Source: Sinorhizobium sp. BG8
GTDB lineage: Bacteria; Pseudomonadota; Alphaproteobacteria; Rhizobiales; Rhizobiaceae
Direction of reading: 5' to 3'
Assembly: GCF_016864555.1 (NCBI RefSeq)
Contig: NZ_CP044012.1
Span: forward strand, 182,501 to 246,500
DNA: 64,000 nt
Program-made: the position numbers and the translations under genes
Notes under the pieces: generated by a model
Databases searched by the model: none
What the model was told of the DNA's origin: nothing
Seen by the model: the letters and a program-made list of their open reading frames with translations, nothing else
Shown here: positions 27,663-36,477 of the stretch, in pieces
Layout of the letters: each line of letters begins with the position of its first letter
How positions within the stretch are numbered: position 1 is the first letter of the stretch

Positions 27663-27871
27663 AACTCGTCCTGCTCGTCAAGGGAACGAGCCTTGCTTCA
27701 ACGATCACCGTTCTGGAAATCACCGGCCATGCAAAGCGTCTAATGAGCCAGACCTATGCGATCCTCGAAATATTCGCCATCGCCGGCGTGCTCTACCTCC
27801 TGATCAATCTGGTGCTGATCACCTTCGTCCGGCTGCTCGAAGCCCGCCTTACACGCTATCTGCCCCGCTAA
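27653..27871 (+). pseudogene. 3' remnant of a polar amino-acid/opine ABC permease gene
   Basis: The frame reads YGNELVLLVKGTSLASTITV, LEITGHAKRLMSQTYAILEI and then a hydrophobic segment ending LLEARLTRYLPR. This is the C-terminal third of HisM/OccM-type permeases (usual NEVILMLKATSLASTVTLLDLTG). The N-terminal two-thirds are missing. Its 5' border coincides with the 5' border of the oppositely oriented btpA remnant, marking a recombination joint. Confidence 0.82.
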
Positions 27872-28059
27872 GCTTGCAATAGCAGAAAGGGCTTGTCGCA
27901 AACTGCCTGGTCAACGGCATGTTGATCGTCGCCGAAGCGATGCGAACGAGCAAGTTGCCGGGGAGCCGGAAAAGCGTGGGTGTTGATTTGCGCTGGGGAC
28001 TGCCTCGGTATTTGAGCCCAGAATTGACCCGCTGAATAGATAGGTTGCGGGTCTTGGGT

Positions 28060-28240
28060 CGCGATCAAGTTCCTGTTCTTCTCCTTCGTTGATTTGGGTT
28101 CACGGGCTGTGCTGTCCTTAAAGCGGAACTTGTCGTTTCCGGGGTCAAGGATGTGGCAATGGTGGGTCGGGCGATCGAGCAGTACCGGTTTGCCCGCAGG
28201 GAGGTTCGGCGAGAAGTGGAAAGAGGCAAAAGAGGAGATG
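28060..28240 (-). mobile_element. IS21-family istB 3' remnant
   Basis: The minus-strand frame contains ISSFASFHFSPNLPAGK and VLLDRPTHHCHILDPGNDKF followed by RFKDSTA, matching the end of IstB helper ATPases (LLDRLTHHCxIxETGNDSxRFK). The downstream GGGTCAATTCTGGGCTCAAA style is also seen at rhizobial IS21 ends. The rest of istB and all of istA are absent, so the element is dead. Confidence 0.5.
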
Positions 28241-28514
28241 GCGTTTGCGAAGTGACGGGTATCGTAACCGAACGGATCGGGATTCATCTGTGCGGCTGCC
28301 GGGATGTTAACGGTTGACCATCGGTCACAAGATTCCGGTCAAGCCTTGACGTGAGCCTTAGCTTAAGTACGAAAGGCATGGAAAGAACTGAACCAGCAAT
28401 TGCTGCCAGTCTGGACCTGGCCTATCCCAGCTAATCGTATGTCCTGGTGGTCTGGATCGTCGTCAACCGGATGCGGGCCGGTCTTCTCGATCGGAACTGC
28501 TCAATGCCGGGGAA

Positions 28515-29831
28515 TCATTTTTTGTCGTCGAAACGGCGCGCCGTGGCGCGGCCGGTGACATGCTGCCAGTGTTCGTCCGCCCGCCGCTCGAAGGTTGCCG
28601 CATCACGCGCATCGCTCTGGTAGAACGCGCCGCGCGGAACGTCTGGCGCATAGACCTGGTCGCTCCAGCCGCGGCCATCGTCGTGAGGAAATGCATAGCC
28701 GACATGGCCAAGCGCCGCGGCACCCTTGTAGTGCGCGTCGCGCAGATGCATCGGCACCGCTGACGGCGCCTCGTTTGTCACATGGGCAAGCGCCAGCGAA
28801 ATGCCGCGGCAGGCCGAATTAGACTTCGGCGCGCGAGCCACGTGAAGTGCAGCATGGGCCAGCACAATCTGCGCTTCCGGATAACCGATTTTCTCTACTG
28901 CATGCAGTGCCGCGACAGCTGTCTGAAGCGCGGAATTGTCCGCCAGCCCGACATCTTCTGACGCATGGATCATGATGCGGCGAGCGATGTAACGCGGATC
29001 CTCGCCGCCGTGGATCAAGCGAGCTAGCCAGTATAGCGTCGCGTCCGGATCCGAGCCGCGCATGGACTTCACGAAGGCTGACACCACATCATAGTGCGCA
29101 TCACCAGATCGATCGTGATTGACCGGCGCGGCCGCATAGGCTTCGTCGACCATCGCTTCCGTGACAAGGACCATTTTGCCCGCCGGATGGCCGATGGAGA
29201 GACTTTCCAGCACGGTGAGGGCGCGGCGCGCATCGCCGCCGGAGCGCCCGGCGATGCGCCGCAGGAGTGTCGGGGCGAGTTGCACCGTGGTGCCCCGGGC
29301 GGCGAGATGATCGAGACCGCGGCGCAGGACCTCCTCCATCTCTTCGATGGCCAACGGCTCCAGCTTCAGGATGGTCGAACGGGAGATCAGAGCAGGTGTC
29401 AGCGTGTGATAGGGATTGCCCGTAGTCGCCCCGATGAAATCGGCGACACCTTCCTCACAGAGCGCCAGAAGATGATCCTGCTGCGTCGCGCTGAAGCGAT
29501 GCACTTCGTCGGCAAACAACAGCGTCGGGCGCATGCGTGCCTCGTCCGAGATCTTCCGGATATCGGCCACATTGTTGTGCGCAGCATTCAGCGGCCTGAA
29601 ATTCTTGCCCAGCATGTTGCCGATGGCACGAGCAATGGAGGTCTTCCCTAGACCGGGCGGGCCGTAGAGAATGATGCTACCGAGCCGTCCGGCGGCAATG
29701 CGCCGGCGCAGCATCGTTCCTTCCCCGAGAACCTTCTCCTGGCCGATGACTTCGTCAAGCGTCGTCGGGCGCAATTCTGCGGCTAAAGGCATAGAGCCGG
29801 TGCGGGGTGCGGCATCGAAAAGATCGGTCAT
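28515..29831 (-). CDS. rarA: Replication-associated recombination protein A (MgsA/Mgs1/WRNIP1 family AAA ATPase)
   Basis: A 438-residue AAA+ ATPase related to clamp loaders, acting at stalled replication forks. Walker A is YGPPGLGKTS (residues 57-66) and Walker B LLFADEVHRF. The sensor region has FIGATTGNPYHTLTPALISR. The C-terminal MgsA_C part (APKSNSACRGISLALAHVTN, AHYKGAAALGHV, YAPDVPRGAFYQ) is complete. It stands alone, flanked by remnants, and may be a second copy beside the core gene. Confidence 0.95.
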   Translation of the reverse strand: MTDLFDAAPRTGSMPLAAELRPTTLDEVIGQEKVLGEGTMLRRRIAAGRLGSIILYGPPGLGKTSIARAIGNMLGKNFRPLNAAHNNVADIRKISDEARMRPTLLFADEVHRFSATQQDHLLALCEEGVADFIGATTGNPYHTLTPALISRSTILKLEPLAIEEMEEVLRRGLDHLAARGTTVQLAPTLLRRIAGRSGGDARRALTVLESLSIGHPAGKMVLVTEAMVDEAYAAAPVNHDRSGDAHYDVVSAFVKSMRGSDPDATLYWLARLIHGGEDPRYIARRIMIHASEDVGLADNSALQTAVAALHAVEKIGYPEAQIVLAHAALHVARAPKSNSACRGISLALAHVTNEAPSAVPMHLRDAHYKGAAALGHVGYAFPHDDGRGWSDQVYAPDVPRGAFYQSDARDAATFERRADEHWQHVTGRATARRFDDKK

Positions 29832-30582
29832 GCGAGCCTCGTCGAAAGGGTTTCCATTCCGAGAGCTTCATCTGCGCCGCTACCGTCTGGATAACGCTCG
29901 TCTACCGGCCCGGATATGCAGGGTCAAATCACAACAGGGCGCTCAGTGGTCCAGGACGGATCTTTAAGTTGCCCTCCCGCCTTTTGAAACACTATCATCC
30001 TCCCAGCTGATACCCTTGCGCCTTCGGGCTCCCATTGCCCGATCGCTAGCGATGCCGAACCCTCGAGACCCAAGAGCTTTGCGGCCAGCGGCGCTCCTCC
30101 ATACCTCATCGAGAACTGGAACAGCAACGATCACCACGTCGAGCCCATCGGTCACATCCGCCAGCGTCGTCAGCGGGGGCAAGTTTTGCGCATCGAGCAC
30201 CGCGATCAAACCCGGACTGGAGTAACGAGACAACCGTCGATGCAGACGGCATGGTGTTCATTTTTAACGAAGACCCGAATACTCTTCCATTGCCAGTCGC
30301 CCACCCCCTCAAGAAGATATTCGAACTCTCGAGAGGCATAGGGCTCCAGGCTTCGTCATTCGGTCTTGAGACTGCGCGTGTGGCAAATAATAGTGTCGCC
30401 GGTTTCCGCCTGCAGGGCTTCAAGCCGCACCCCCACCGGCGTCTCTTCCCCTAAAATAGTCCCGAGATGCCAGGCTATTGCTATACCGGCCAGGGTCGCA
30501 CGGTTAAGGGTTCGCTGAAGTTCAAGTGGTAACGATTCTTGGTTGCCACTTGCCGATAGACCAATGCGATAAGGGAACGCAT
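29832..30582. other. No gene recognised
   Basis: About 750 bases between rarA and the esterase gene, which diverge. Several short overlapping frames exist on both strands with no recognisable family. One plus-strand stretch (30251-30454, MVFIFNEDPNTLPLPVAHPL) faintly recalls a segment of LuxR-type regulators, but it is too weak to call. Confidence 0.45.
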
Positions 30583-31473
30583 ATGACTGAGAAAGCCTAC
30601 GCCCTGCCCGGAACAGTTTATTTTGATCTGGAACCGACGGACGGTGGCGATCCCTACCGGATCTTCCTGTTTATACCCAAAGGCGAGCCGCCTGCCGGCG
30701 GCTGGCCTCTTTTGGTCACAACCGACGGCAACGCGACCTTCCCTTTTGCGTTTGCCAGCATCGTGACGCAAGCACCTTACCCAACCGTGACAAACGTCGA
30801 TTGGGGAGTCATTGCCGCCATCGGCTATCCTTCCGACGAACCTTACGATGCATTCCGGAGGGCCTGGGACCTTGGCCCTCCACCCATCAAATCCTATCCG
30901 CCCTATTTCGAGGGGGGGCCTCCTGTTCGCATCGGCGGGAGCGGGCAACTCCTCGACTTTATCGAACATCGGCTTTTACCGCGGCTTGATGCGATGACAC
31001 TGATCGATCTGACGCGCAGATCGCTTTTCGGGCACTCTTTCGGCGGACTTTTTACGCTTTATGCTCTCTTCGAACGCCCAGCGCTTTTCGTCAACTGGAT
31101 TGCCGCCAGTCCGACAATCTACTGGGAGGCAAGCGAAATCTTGAATAACGAGGCGGGCCGGCAACCGATTTCGGGCCCTGCGGTCTTCCTTCACCTGTCA
31201 GCCGGCGAGTACGAGGGAGATGAGCTTGCTCCCTTCCAGTATCGCAACGAGGATGCCGCATCCCGTGTCGAGAAAAGAAAAATCGAACGCACCGTGGCAT
31301 TGGCGCAGGAAATGGCGGATCGGCTAAATGATCCTGCGACCGGGATTCGAACGCAATTTGAACTCTTTGCGGGTCAGGACCACATGTCCGTGCTCGGACC
31401 AGCCGTCAATCGAGCCGTGGGTATCGCGTTTGAACGTGGTAGCACGGATGATGGTCGGCTGCGGACCCGATAG
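30583..31473 (+). CDS. Alpha/beta-hydrolase of the siderophore-esterase (Fes/IroE/BesA) type
   Basis: A 296-residue esterase (PF00756-like). The nucleophile elbow is LFGHSFGGLF, the acid region HLSAGEYEGDEL, and the catalytic His in LFAGQDHMSVLGPA. The opening RIFLFIPKGEPPAGGWPLLV is typical of the IroE/Fes-like group that cleaves ferric-siderophore esters to release iron. The ATG at 30583 is preferred to an in-frame GTG/ATG 19 codons earlier. A GTG-started frame 28 bases downstream appears cut after ten codons by an IS3 element, so the gene may once have led an operon. The exact substrate is inferred. Confidence 0.82.
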   Translation: MTEKAYALPGTVYFDLEPTDGGDPYRIFLFIPKGEPPAGGWPLLVTTDGNATFPFAFASIVTQAPYPTVTNVDWGVIAAIGYPSDEPYDAFRRAWDLGPPPIKSYPPYFEGGPPVRIGGSGQLLDFIEHRLLPRLDAMTLIDLTRRSLFGHSFGGLFTLYALFERPALFVNWIAASPTIYWEASEILNNEAGRQPISGPAVFLHLSAGEYEGDELAPFQYRNEDAASRVEKRKIERTVALAQEMADRLNDPATGIRTQFELFAGQDHMSVLGPAVNRAVGIAFERGSTDDGRLRTR

Positions 31474-31529
31474 TCAACGTTCAAATCTAAAAGGAAATAC
31501 CGTGACCCCGCTGAAGTCCGAGGAAGAGA

Positions 31530-31808
31530 TGTGAATAGCCCCTAGACTTATAGACGCCTTCTTTCCTAAATTCTAGGTTGTAGGTCTATATGGGCAAAGC
31601 CAATTTCAGCGTTGATTTCAAACGTGATGCTTTGCGTCAGATCACCGGACGAGGCTATCCGGTTGCAGAGGTTTCGCAGCGGCTCTGTGTGGGCCAGCAT
31701 TCGACCTTTGAGTGGAAGAAGAAGTTTGCTGCGTCGAACTCCAAGGACAGCGGGCTAGAATTGTCTACTCGAAACGCTCCTCGGCGACCTACTTGGCGTC
31801 GACCATGA
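31530..31808 (+). mobile_element. IS3-family left-end remnant with truncated OrfA
   Basis: From 31590 a frame encodes MGKANFSVDFKRDALRQITG then RGYPVAEVSQRLCVGQHSTF and EWKKKFAA, the HTH_Tnp_1 start of IS3-group OrfA transposases. It departs from the family after about 48 residues and stops at 31808; no OrfB or right end follows. The presumed left end (TGTGAATAGCCCC, from 31530) abuts a ten-codon frame (GTG at 31502 after AAAGGAAATACC) that ends at the junction. Confidence 0.65.
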
Positions 31809-31876
31809 GGATAGCCGTGCCGCCTTGCCTTCTCCGCAGTTTGCCCATCACATTGCGACCACTTCTTCGACGCGCT

Positions 31877-32788
31877 TCAGCGGGCCGGTTCACGACTGGC
31901 ACTGAACGAGCCTTCGAGCTCGTTTTTTGCCGAGCAAACGACCCGGTTGCGGCCCCCACTTTTGGCCAGGTACAGATTTTTGTCTGCATGTTTCAGCATC
32001 GTGGCGAGGTCGTCGGCATCTGATGCAGCTTCGCAGACGCCAAAGCTCGCGGTTAGTGGTACCCCATTTGGTAGAACCGACAGTCGGGTCAGCTGTGCTC
32101 TCATTCGATTTGCAATCTCGGCGGCGGACACCTCGTCGCAGCCGGGAAGAAGAATGGCAAACTCCTCGCCGCCGATTCGTGCCGCGAGATCGTACGGCCG
32201 AACGCTTGACAGCACCACCGCGCCGACAGCGCTCAGAGCCTTGTCACCCATATCGTGTCCAAAACGATCGTTGATGGATTTGAAGTGATCGATATCCATG
32301 ACGATCGCCGCAATGCCAGTTCCCTCGCGTCGGGCGCGTGCGAGAGCTGCGGCAGCATTGTCGACAAGCCAACGCCTGTTGCGAAGACCGGTAACGACAT
32401 CAAAGGTTGCCTGACGTTCCAACTTCTCGATCGTTCGCGACAGATCACTCGTCAAGCTCGAAAAAGCATTTGTGACAAGCCCAATCTCATCCCTGCGTTC
32501 CGAGCGCATGTCGCAGGCGACCTTCGATTTTCGAAACCGCAGTATGGCGACTCGCAACTGCCTGAGAGGATGAAGCAGCGACCAAAGGGATCCGAGGCAA
32601 AGGGCGGTCCCCGCGACGGTAGCAACGAGAAGAAGAACGATTGTCGTTGTCGGCTCAAGATGTTGGTTATAGGCGAAATAGATCAGTGCAACTGCAAGTG
32701 GGAGGTGGGTGCTCACGAACGACGCGAAGAACAATTTGAGTGTCAGCGATGACCGAATTTTGGCGAGCATTTTATTCCTTTCGAACAA
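31877..32788 (-). CDS. Membrane-bound diguanylate cyclase (HAMP-GGDEF)
   Basis: A 303-residue protein with two N-terminal membrane helices (near residues 17-40 and 47-70), a short HAMP-like linker and a GGDEF domain. The catalytic signature is RIGGEEF in the accepted GGEEF form, with DIDHFKSINDRFGHDMGDKA before it and ASFGVCEA after it. It is expected to make cyclic di-GMP from GTP. An RxxD inhibitory site is not evident before the GGEEF motif. No sensory domain other than the membrane part is present. It overlaps nothing and is adjacent to the IS3 remnant. Confidence 0.92.
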   Translation of the reverse strand: MFERNKMLAKIRSSLTLKLFFASFVSTHLPLAVALIYFAYNQHLEPTTTIVLLLVATVAGTALCLGSLWSLLHPLRQLRVAILRFRKSKVACDMRSERRDEIGLVTNAFSSLTSDLSRTIEKLERQATFDVVTGLRNRRWLVDNAAAALARARREGTGIAAIVMDIDHFKSINDRFGHDMGDKALSAVGAVVLSSVRPYDLAARIGGEEFAILLPGCDEVSAAEIANRMRAQLTRLSVLPNGVPLTASFGVCEAASDADDLATMLKHADKNLYLAKSGGRNRVVCSAKNELEGSFSASREPAR

Positions 32789-32907
32789 TCCACCCCTGCG
32801 GATGGGAACCTAAAGGTATGCTTCTCCATGATTGTTAATTGGACCACTAAAGTCTTAACGATCGGCATTGTCGCCTGTGGAAAGCATCCGCAGCAAATGG
32901 GGAAAAT

Positions 32908-33425
32908 GACATCGATGCGGTTGTCCGCAAGATCTATCGCCACATCCTACCGGTGAGGCTTTCGCATTGGCTGAGTGTCATTTGCATGTCGTTTCTGCTG
33001 CTGAGTGGGCTGCAGATTCTCAACTCTCATCCGGCCCTCTACTGGGGTAAGTACGGAGCCGACTACGATCCCGCCTTCATTTCGATCGAGGCAGTAGAAG
33101 ACGGAACGCAACTAAGGGGCCTTAGCCATGTCGGAGCACTGACGCTGAACACATCCGGTGTCCTCGGCGTGCCTCAAATGAATGGCATCCCCAGGCGCGT
33201 GCGTTTTCCGCCTGGATGACGATGCCCGGGTATTGTGACCTCTCGACCGGCAGGCGTTGGCCCTTCTTCTTTGCCTGGATAATCGTCATCAACGGTCTGA
33301 CCTATCTCGGCATCGGAACTATCCGCCGCCATTTCCGACGAAATACTCTGCCGACCAGACAGGAACTCGGTGGAAGGCGTCCTTGGAGTGAAATCGTCGA
33401 CCATGCCCGATTGCACTTTCCGCCT
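32908..33425 (+). pseudogene. Cytochrome b561-type membrane subunit gene, frameshifted and 3'-truncated
   Basis: The frame gives IYRHILPVRLSHWLSVICMS, LLSGLQILNSHPALYWGKYG and LGVPQMNGIPRR. After two extra bases near 33199 it continues AFSAWMTMPGYCDLSTGRRW, FFFAWIIVINGLTYLGIG, RRHFRRNTLPTRQELG and DHARLHFPPW, then homology ends. This is the membrane haem b subunit commonly paired with molybdopterin oxidoreductases of the sulfite-oxidase kind. His residues for haem (RLSHW) are visible in the first helix. The last two helices are missing and no partner gene is present. Confidence 0.8.
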
Positions 33426-33535
33426 TGGCGGCATTTGATCGATCAAAATTCGATCAACCGGGGCACTTGTCCCTTCCATTCGTCATAGCGATGCGCCCCG
33501 GCAAGTGGCTTCCTTCGGCGAACTACTAAATCCGC

Positions 33536-34291
33536 CTAGTGCGCGCTATAGGCACCATCGACCAGATGATAGCTTCCGGTAACGAAACTAGCGTCTTCAG
33601 ACAAAAGAAAGCACACGAGCGCGGCGACTTCCTCCGGCCTTCCCTGTCTGCCCATCGGCTGCAGCGCCTCCATTCGTGGGTTGTTCGCGATCTTCGTATT
33701 CGCCGCCAGAAGGGGTGTCTCAATCCAACCCGGGCCTACGGCGTTGATCCGAATGCCTTGCCGCGCGTACTCAAGAGCGGCGACTTTGGTTAGTCCCACA
33801 ACACCGTGCTTGGCCGCAGCGTAGGCCGCCGTCGTCGGTAGCCCGACAAATCCCAGTACCGACGACATGTTCACGATCGCTCCTCCACCCGATTCCAGCA
33901 TGGCGGTAATCTCATGCTTCATGCAGTAGAAAACGGCGTCCAAGTTGACATTGAGCACTTTTCGCCACTCGTCGAGTGGATAGCTCGCTGTTGCCGCCCG
34001 AAGCCCAGGCATGCCCGCGTTGTTGACGGCAAGGTGCAGGCCGCCGCATCTCTTGGTCGCGAATTCGACCATTGCTTTAGCCGCTTCCGCGTCCGTGACG
34101 TCGACCGCCATATCATGAGCAGTTTGCCCATTCGCGCAGATTTCTGAGGATACCTTTCGCGCTGCTTCGCTGTCTAGATCGGCCACGATAACTTCGGCAC
34201 CATGCAGAGCCAGACGCCGGCAAATGGCCGCACCAATGCCCGAACCGCCACCGGTTACAATGGCTACCTTTCCCTCCAGATCGAGCGTCAT
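33536..34291 (-). CDS. Short-chain dehydrogenase/reductase
   Basis: A 251-residue classical SDR. TGGGSGIG is the cofactor motif, NNAGMPG the NNAG motif and YAAAKHGVV the catalytic Tyr/Lys. The end is SFVTGSYHLVDGAYSAH. DLDSE after the second strand suggests NAD+ preference. The ATG at 34291 (MTLDLEGKVAIVTG) is preferred to an upstream in-frame start because the Rossmann fold begins there. It is isolated, next to the cytochrome b561 remnant; substrate unknown. Confidence 0.9.
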   Translation of the reverse strand: MTLDLEGKVAIVTGGGSGIGAAICRRLALHGAEVIVADLDSEAARKVSSEICANGQTAHDMAVDVTDAEAAKAMVEFATKRCGGLHLAVNNAGMPGLRAATASYPLDEWRKVLNVNLDAVFYCMKHEITAMLESGGGAIVNMSSVLGFVGLPTTAAYAAAKHGVVGLTKVAALEYARQGIRINAVGPGWIETPLLAANTKIANNPRMEALQPMGRQGRPEEVAALVCFLLSEDASFVTGSYHLVDGAYSAH

Positions 34292-34688
34292 CGCGTTATC
34301 CCCCGAGCACGCGTTGAGTGCCAGTGGAACAGAGGCCCGCAACGGGTGCAAGCGATTTCGTCTTCAAACAACAAGCGGGGAGCTGCGCAGTCGCCACACC
34401 GTTATCACTTCAATTTCGTGTTTCGAACGCCGTCCGACAAGCGCAACTTTGATGCGAAACGGCGATCTTCTCATTGTAAGACGTAGATGGCATTGCAGGC
34501 CGTCAGGCGGTCCGCACCGTCGGGCCAGCCGAGGTGACTATTGGCCATAGTGCGGCGAGGTGCTATGGCTACCATGTTGTGCGGGAGGACCTGCATCGAA
34601 TTTTCAATGCCTTACAACGTCGATACTGCTGTTGTCAGCCATGACGCAGCAATGAGCCAGGAACTCATCCAACTACTTATAGGTAGAA
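34292..34688. other. No gene recognised
   Basis: About 400 bases between the divergent SDR and L,D-transpeptidase genes. Nothing beyond the expected promoter region is seen. Confidence 0.5.
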
Positions 34689-35267
34689 ATGGACAAGAGC
34701 TTCATGACACGTCGGGCGTTCTCGCTCGTTAGTTTGATGCTGTCGGTATCCGGTTGTAGTTCTACATATTGGTCGATACCGTACATTTCGAATTACCGAG
34801 TGGCGACACAATATCGAAGGCGCCGCGTTCCCTATGCCGGAGGCGAAGAGCCCGGCACGATCGTGGTCAACACAGCAGAACGATACCTCTACCATGTTGA
34901 GGGAGGCGGCCGGGCAACGCGCTACGGGGTTGCAGTTGGAGAAGCCGGTTTGTCGCTCAAGGGGGAGGCGACCGTGGGCCGCAAGGCGGAATGGCCTTCG
35001 TGGACGCCAACCGCCAACATGATTGAGCGCAAGCCTCGTTTACAACAATATGCGGGCGGCGTTGAGGGAGGTCTGCACAACCCGCTCGGGGCGGCGGCTC
35101 TTTACCTCTATCGTGGCGACCACGACACCATGTTTCGTCTTCACGGGACGAACGAGCCCTGGTCTATTGGTCATGCGGTGTCGAACGGATGCATTCGGTT
35201 GACGAACAAAGACATCGTTCACCTCTACAACCGAACGCCTATCGGGACGAAAGTATTGGTCATTTGA
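34689..35267 (+). CDS. L,D-transpeptidase (YkuD domain), probable lipoprotein
   Basis: A 192-residue periplasmic protein with a lipobox-like signal (SLVSLMLSVSGC, Cys near residue 23) and one YkuD domain. The catalytic motif is complete: FRLHGTNEPWSIG then SNGCIRL, with the nucleophile Cys in SNGC. It would form or remodel peptidoglycan 3-3 cross-links, or link outer-membrane proteins to the wall as in Rhizobiales. This group uses the ErfK-like family with GTIVVNTAERYLYHV at the domain start. Many paralogues are typical for the order. Confidence 0.92.
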   Translation: MDKSFMTRRAFSLVSLMLSVSGCSSTYWSIPYISNYRVATQYRRRRVPYAGGEEPGTIVVNTAERYLYHVEGGGRATRYGVAVGEAGLSLKGEATVGRKAEWPSWTPTANMIERKPRLQQYAGGVEGGLHNPLGAAALYLYRGDHDTMFRLHGTNEPWSIGHAVSNGCIRLTNKDIVHLYNRTPIGTKVLVI

Positions 35268-35574
35268 CGGCACCTCAGGAAATGCCAGAGCAGATCTGGG
35301 CGCTCGCCTGAGCGAGGACCACCTCGCTGCCCAGACTTAACGTCCATCTGACAACCGGCGGCGAAGTAAAGGCTTTCAGTGAATGCTAATCGCCGTGCTG
35401 ATGGTCCGCGGGAGGAAGAAAACATGGCGAAATTCTCGGCGCGGTTCAAGAAGGGGTGTTCGCTGGAGCAATTAACTGTGTGGCATTTATGAGCTATGCC
35501 CAATAGCCTTTTGCGGCTATTACTATAGTCGTTGCCTTGAATAACCTATTCCGCAACCAGGAGAGGAGATCTTC
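35268..35574. other. Intergenic region with hairpin
   Basis: No gene is seen. A perfect hairpin (AATAGCC with GGCTATT, loop TTTTGC) lies at 35502-35521, just before the small lipoprotein gene. GAGGAGATC around 35562-35570 is its ribosome-binding region. Confidence 0.5.
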
Positions 35575-35688
35575 ATGAGCAGACTTCTGATTGTAGCAGT
35601 GGCGGTTCTTTCGGTGGCTGGCTTGAGTGCCTGCGGGTCGATGGGTAAAGCACCTCCGCCCGTAGAGCAGCCGGCGGTCTATAAGTAA
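35575..35688 (+). CDS. Very small lipoprotein
   Basis: A 37-residue protein, MSRLLIVAVAVLSVAGLSAC then GSMGKAPPPVEQPAVYK. It has a classic lipobox (GLSAC) and a proline-rich tail of only 17 residues after the lipidated Cys, preceded by GGAGAGGAGATCTTC. Short rhizobial lipoproteins with this AC-GSMGKAPPPV-like pattern are common. A hairpin that may end its transcript follows 16 bases after the stop. Function unknown. Confidence 0.75.
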   Translation: MSRLLIVAVAVLSVAGLSACGSMGKAPPPVEQPAVYK

Positions 35689-35704
35689 GCCGCAGAATTG
35701 GTCC

Positions 35705-35730
35705 GGGGAAGCGTCCAGAGATGCTTCCCC
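35705..35730 (+). terminator. Terminator-like hairpin after the small lipoprotein gene
   Basis: GGGGAAGC pairs perfectly with GCTTCCCC around a ten-base loop. It lies 16 bases downstream of the stop codon. No T-tract follows. Confidence 0.55.
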
Positions 35731-35824
35731 CGCCAAACCTCGCTTTAATGCCGCTGGCGTTCGGGAAGGTGCCAAAAGTGGGCTCACACCAAATTCCTCG
35801 TAACGTTGGATATGAGGCTTGCTG

Positions 35825-36415
35825 ATGACGCCGAGAAATGGCCTTGTCCTGTTTGTTTTCTTTCTGCCCTTCATAGTGGCATCTTGCCAAGGAGAAGACA
35901 AACCGGCTCTGCCACAATACGTATCGGATTACCGCCCTTATTCCGGAACGCTTGTCAAACCCCTCCAGCGCACCGAGGGCCGGTACTTCATTGAATTCCG
36001 CTCACGCTATGCGCTGAGTTATGGGCATTCCTATGTGGTGTTTGGGCGCCTAGGCAACAACGGCAAAATGGTCAATCCGGAGGTTGCAGGACTTGCGCCT
36101 GCCACAAATGACTCAGGTCCATACGTTGTTGGTCATTTCCTTCCAGTACCCGCAGAAACCGGCGCAAGTGATGGAGACTTGGAAGAGAAATACCGTTCTG
36201 CAAGCTGGCGCGTTATGTTGACGGAGGCTGAATACAGAAAGGTCGTAGCCCACATCCGTGAATTAAAGGCCAAGTCCAAATTTTGGATGGCGTCAGTTAG
36301 CAATTGCAACGCGTTCGTAGCGGACATCGCGCGCTCGATGGGCTATAAAACCCCTTCGATATGGCTACGGCCACAACAATTCATCACCAGGCTTCGGGAG
36401 ATGAACGGCGGTTGA
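35825..36415 (+). CDS. Exported protein with NlpC-like Asn-Cys motif, probable lipoprotein
   Basis: About 196 residues. An export segment ends in IVASC, which could be a lipobox. The body contains YGHSYVVFGRL (a conserved His) and SNCNAFVADIARSMG (a conserved Cys), a His/Cys pairing seen in papain-like and DUF4105-type hydrolase folds. Catalysis is therefore possible but unproven. The ATG at 35825 is preferred to a TTG two codons earlier. It is downstream of the small lipoprotein gene on the same strand. Confidence 0.75.
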   Translation: MTPRNGLVLFVFFLPFIVASCQGEDKPALPQYVSDYRPYSGTLVKPLQRTEGRYFIEFRSRYALSYGHSYVVFGRLGNNGKMVNPEVAGLAPATNDSGPYVVGHFLPVPAETGASDGDLEEKYRSASWRVMLTEAEYRKVVAHIRELKAKSKFWMASVSNCNAFVADIARSMGYKTPSIWLRPQQFITRLREMNGG

Positions 36416-36477
36416 GCGAATGGGGGGGCGCAATGGCGATCACACCGAGGAAGCTTAACGCGCATCCGGTGACCTAG

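Noticed and set aside
30251-30454. Plus-strand frame with faint resemblance to LuxR-type regulators
   Set aside because: The similarity is limited to a few residues (FIFNEDPNTLPLPVA) and the HTH is absent.
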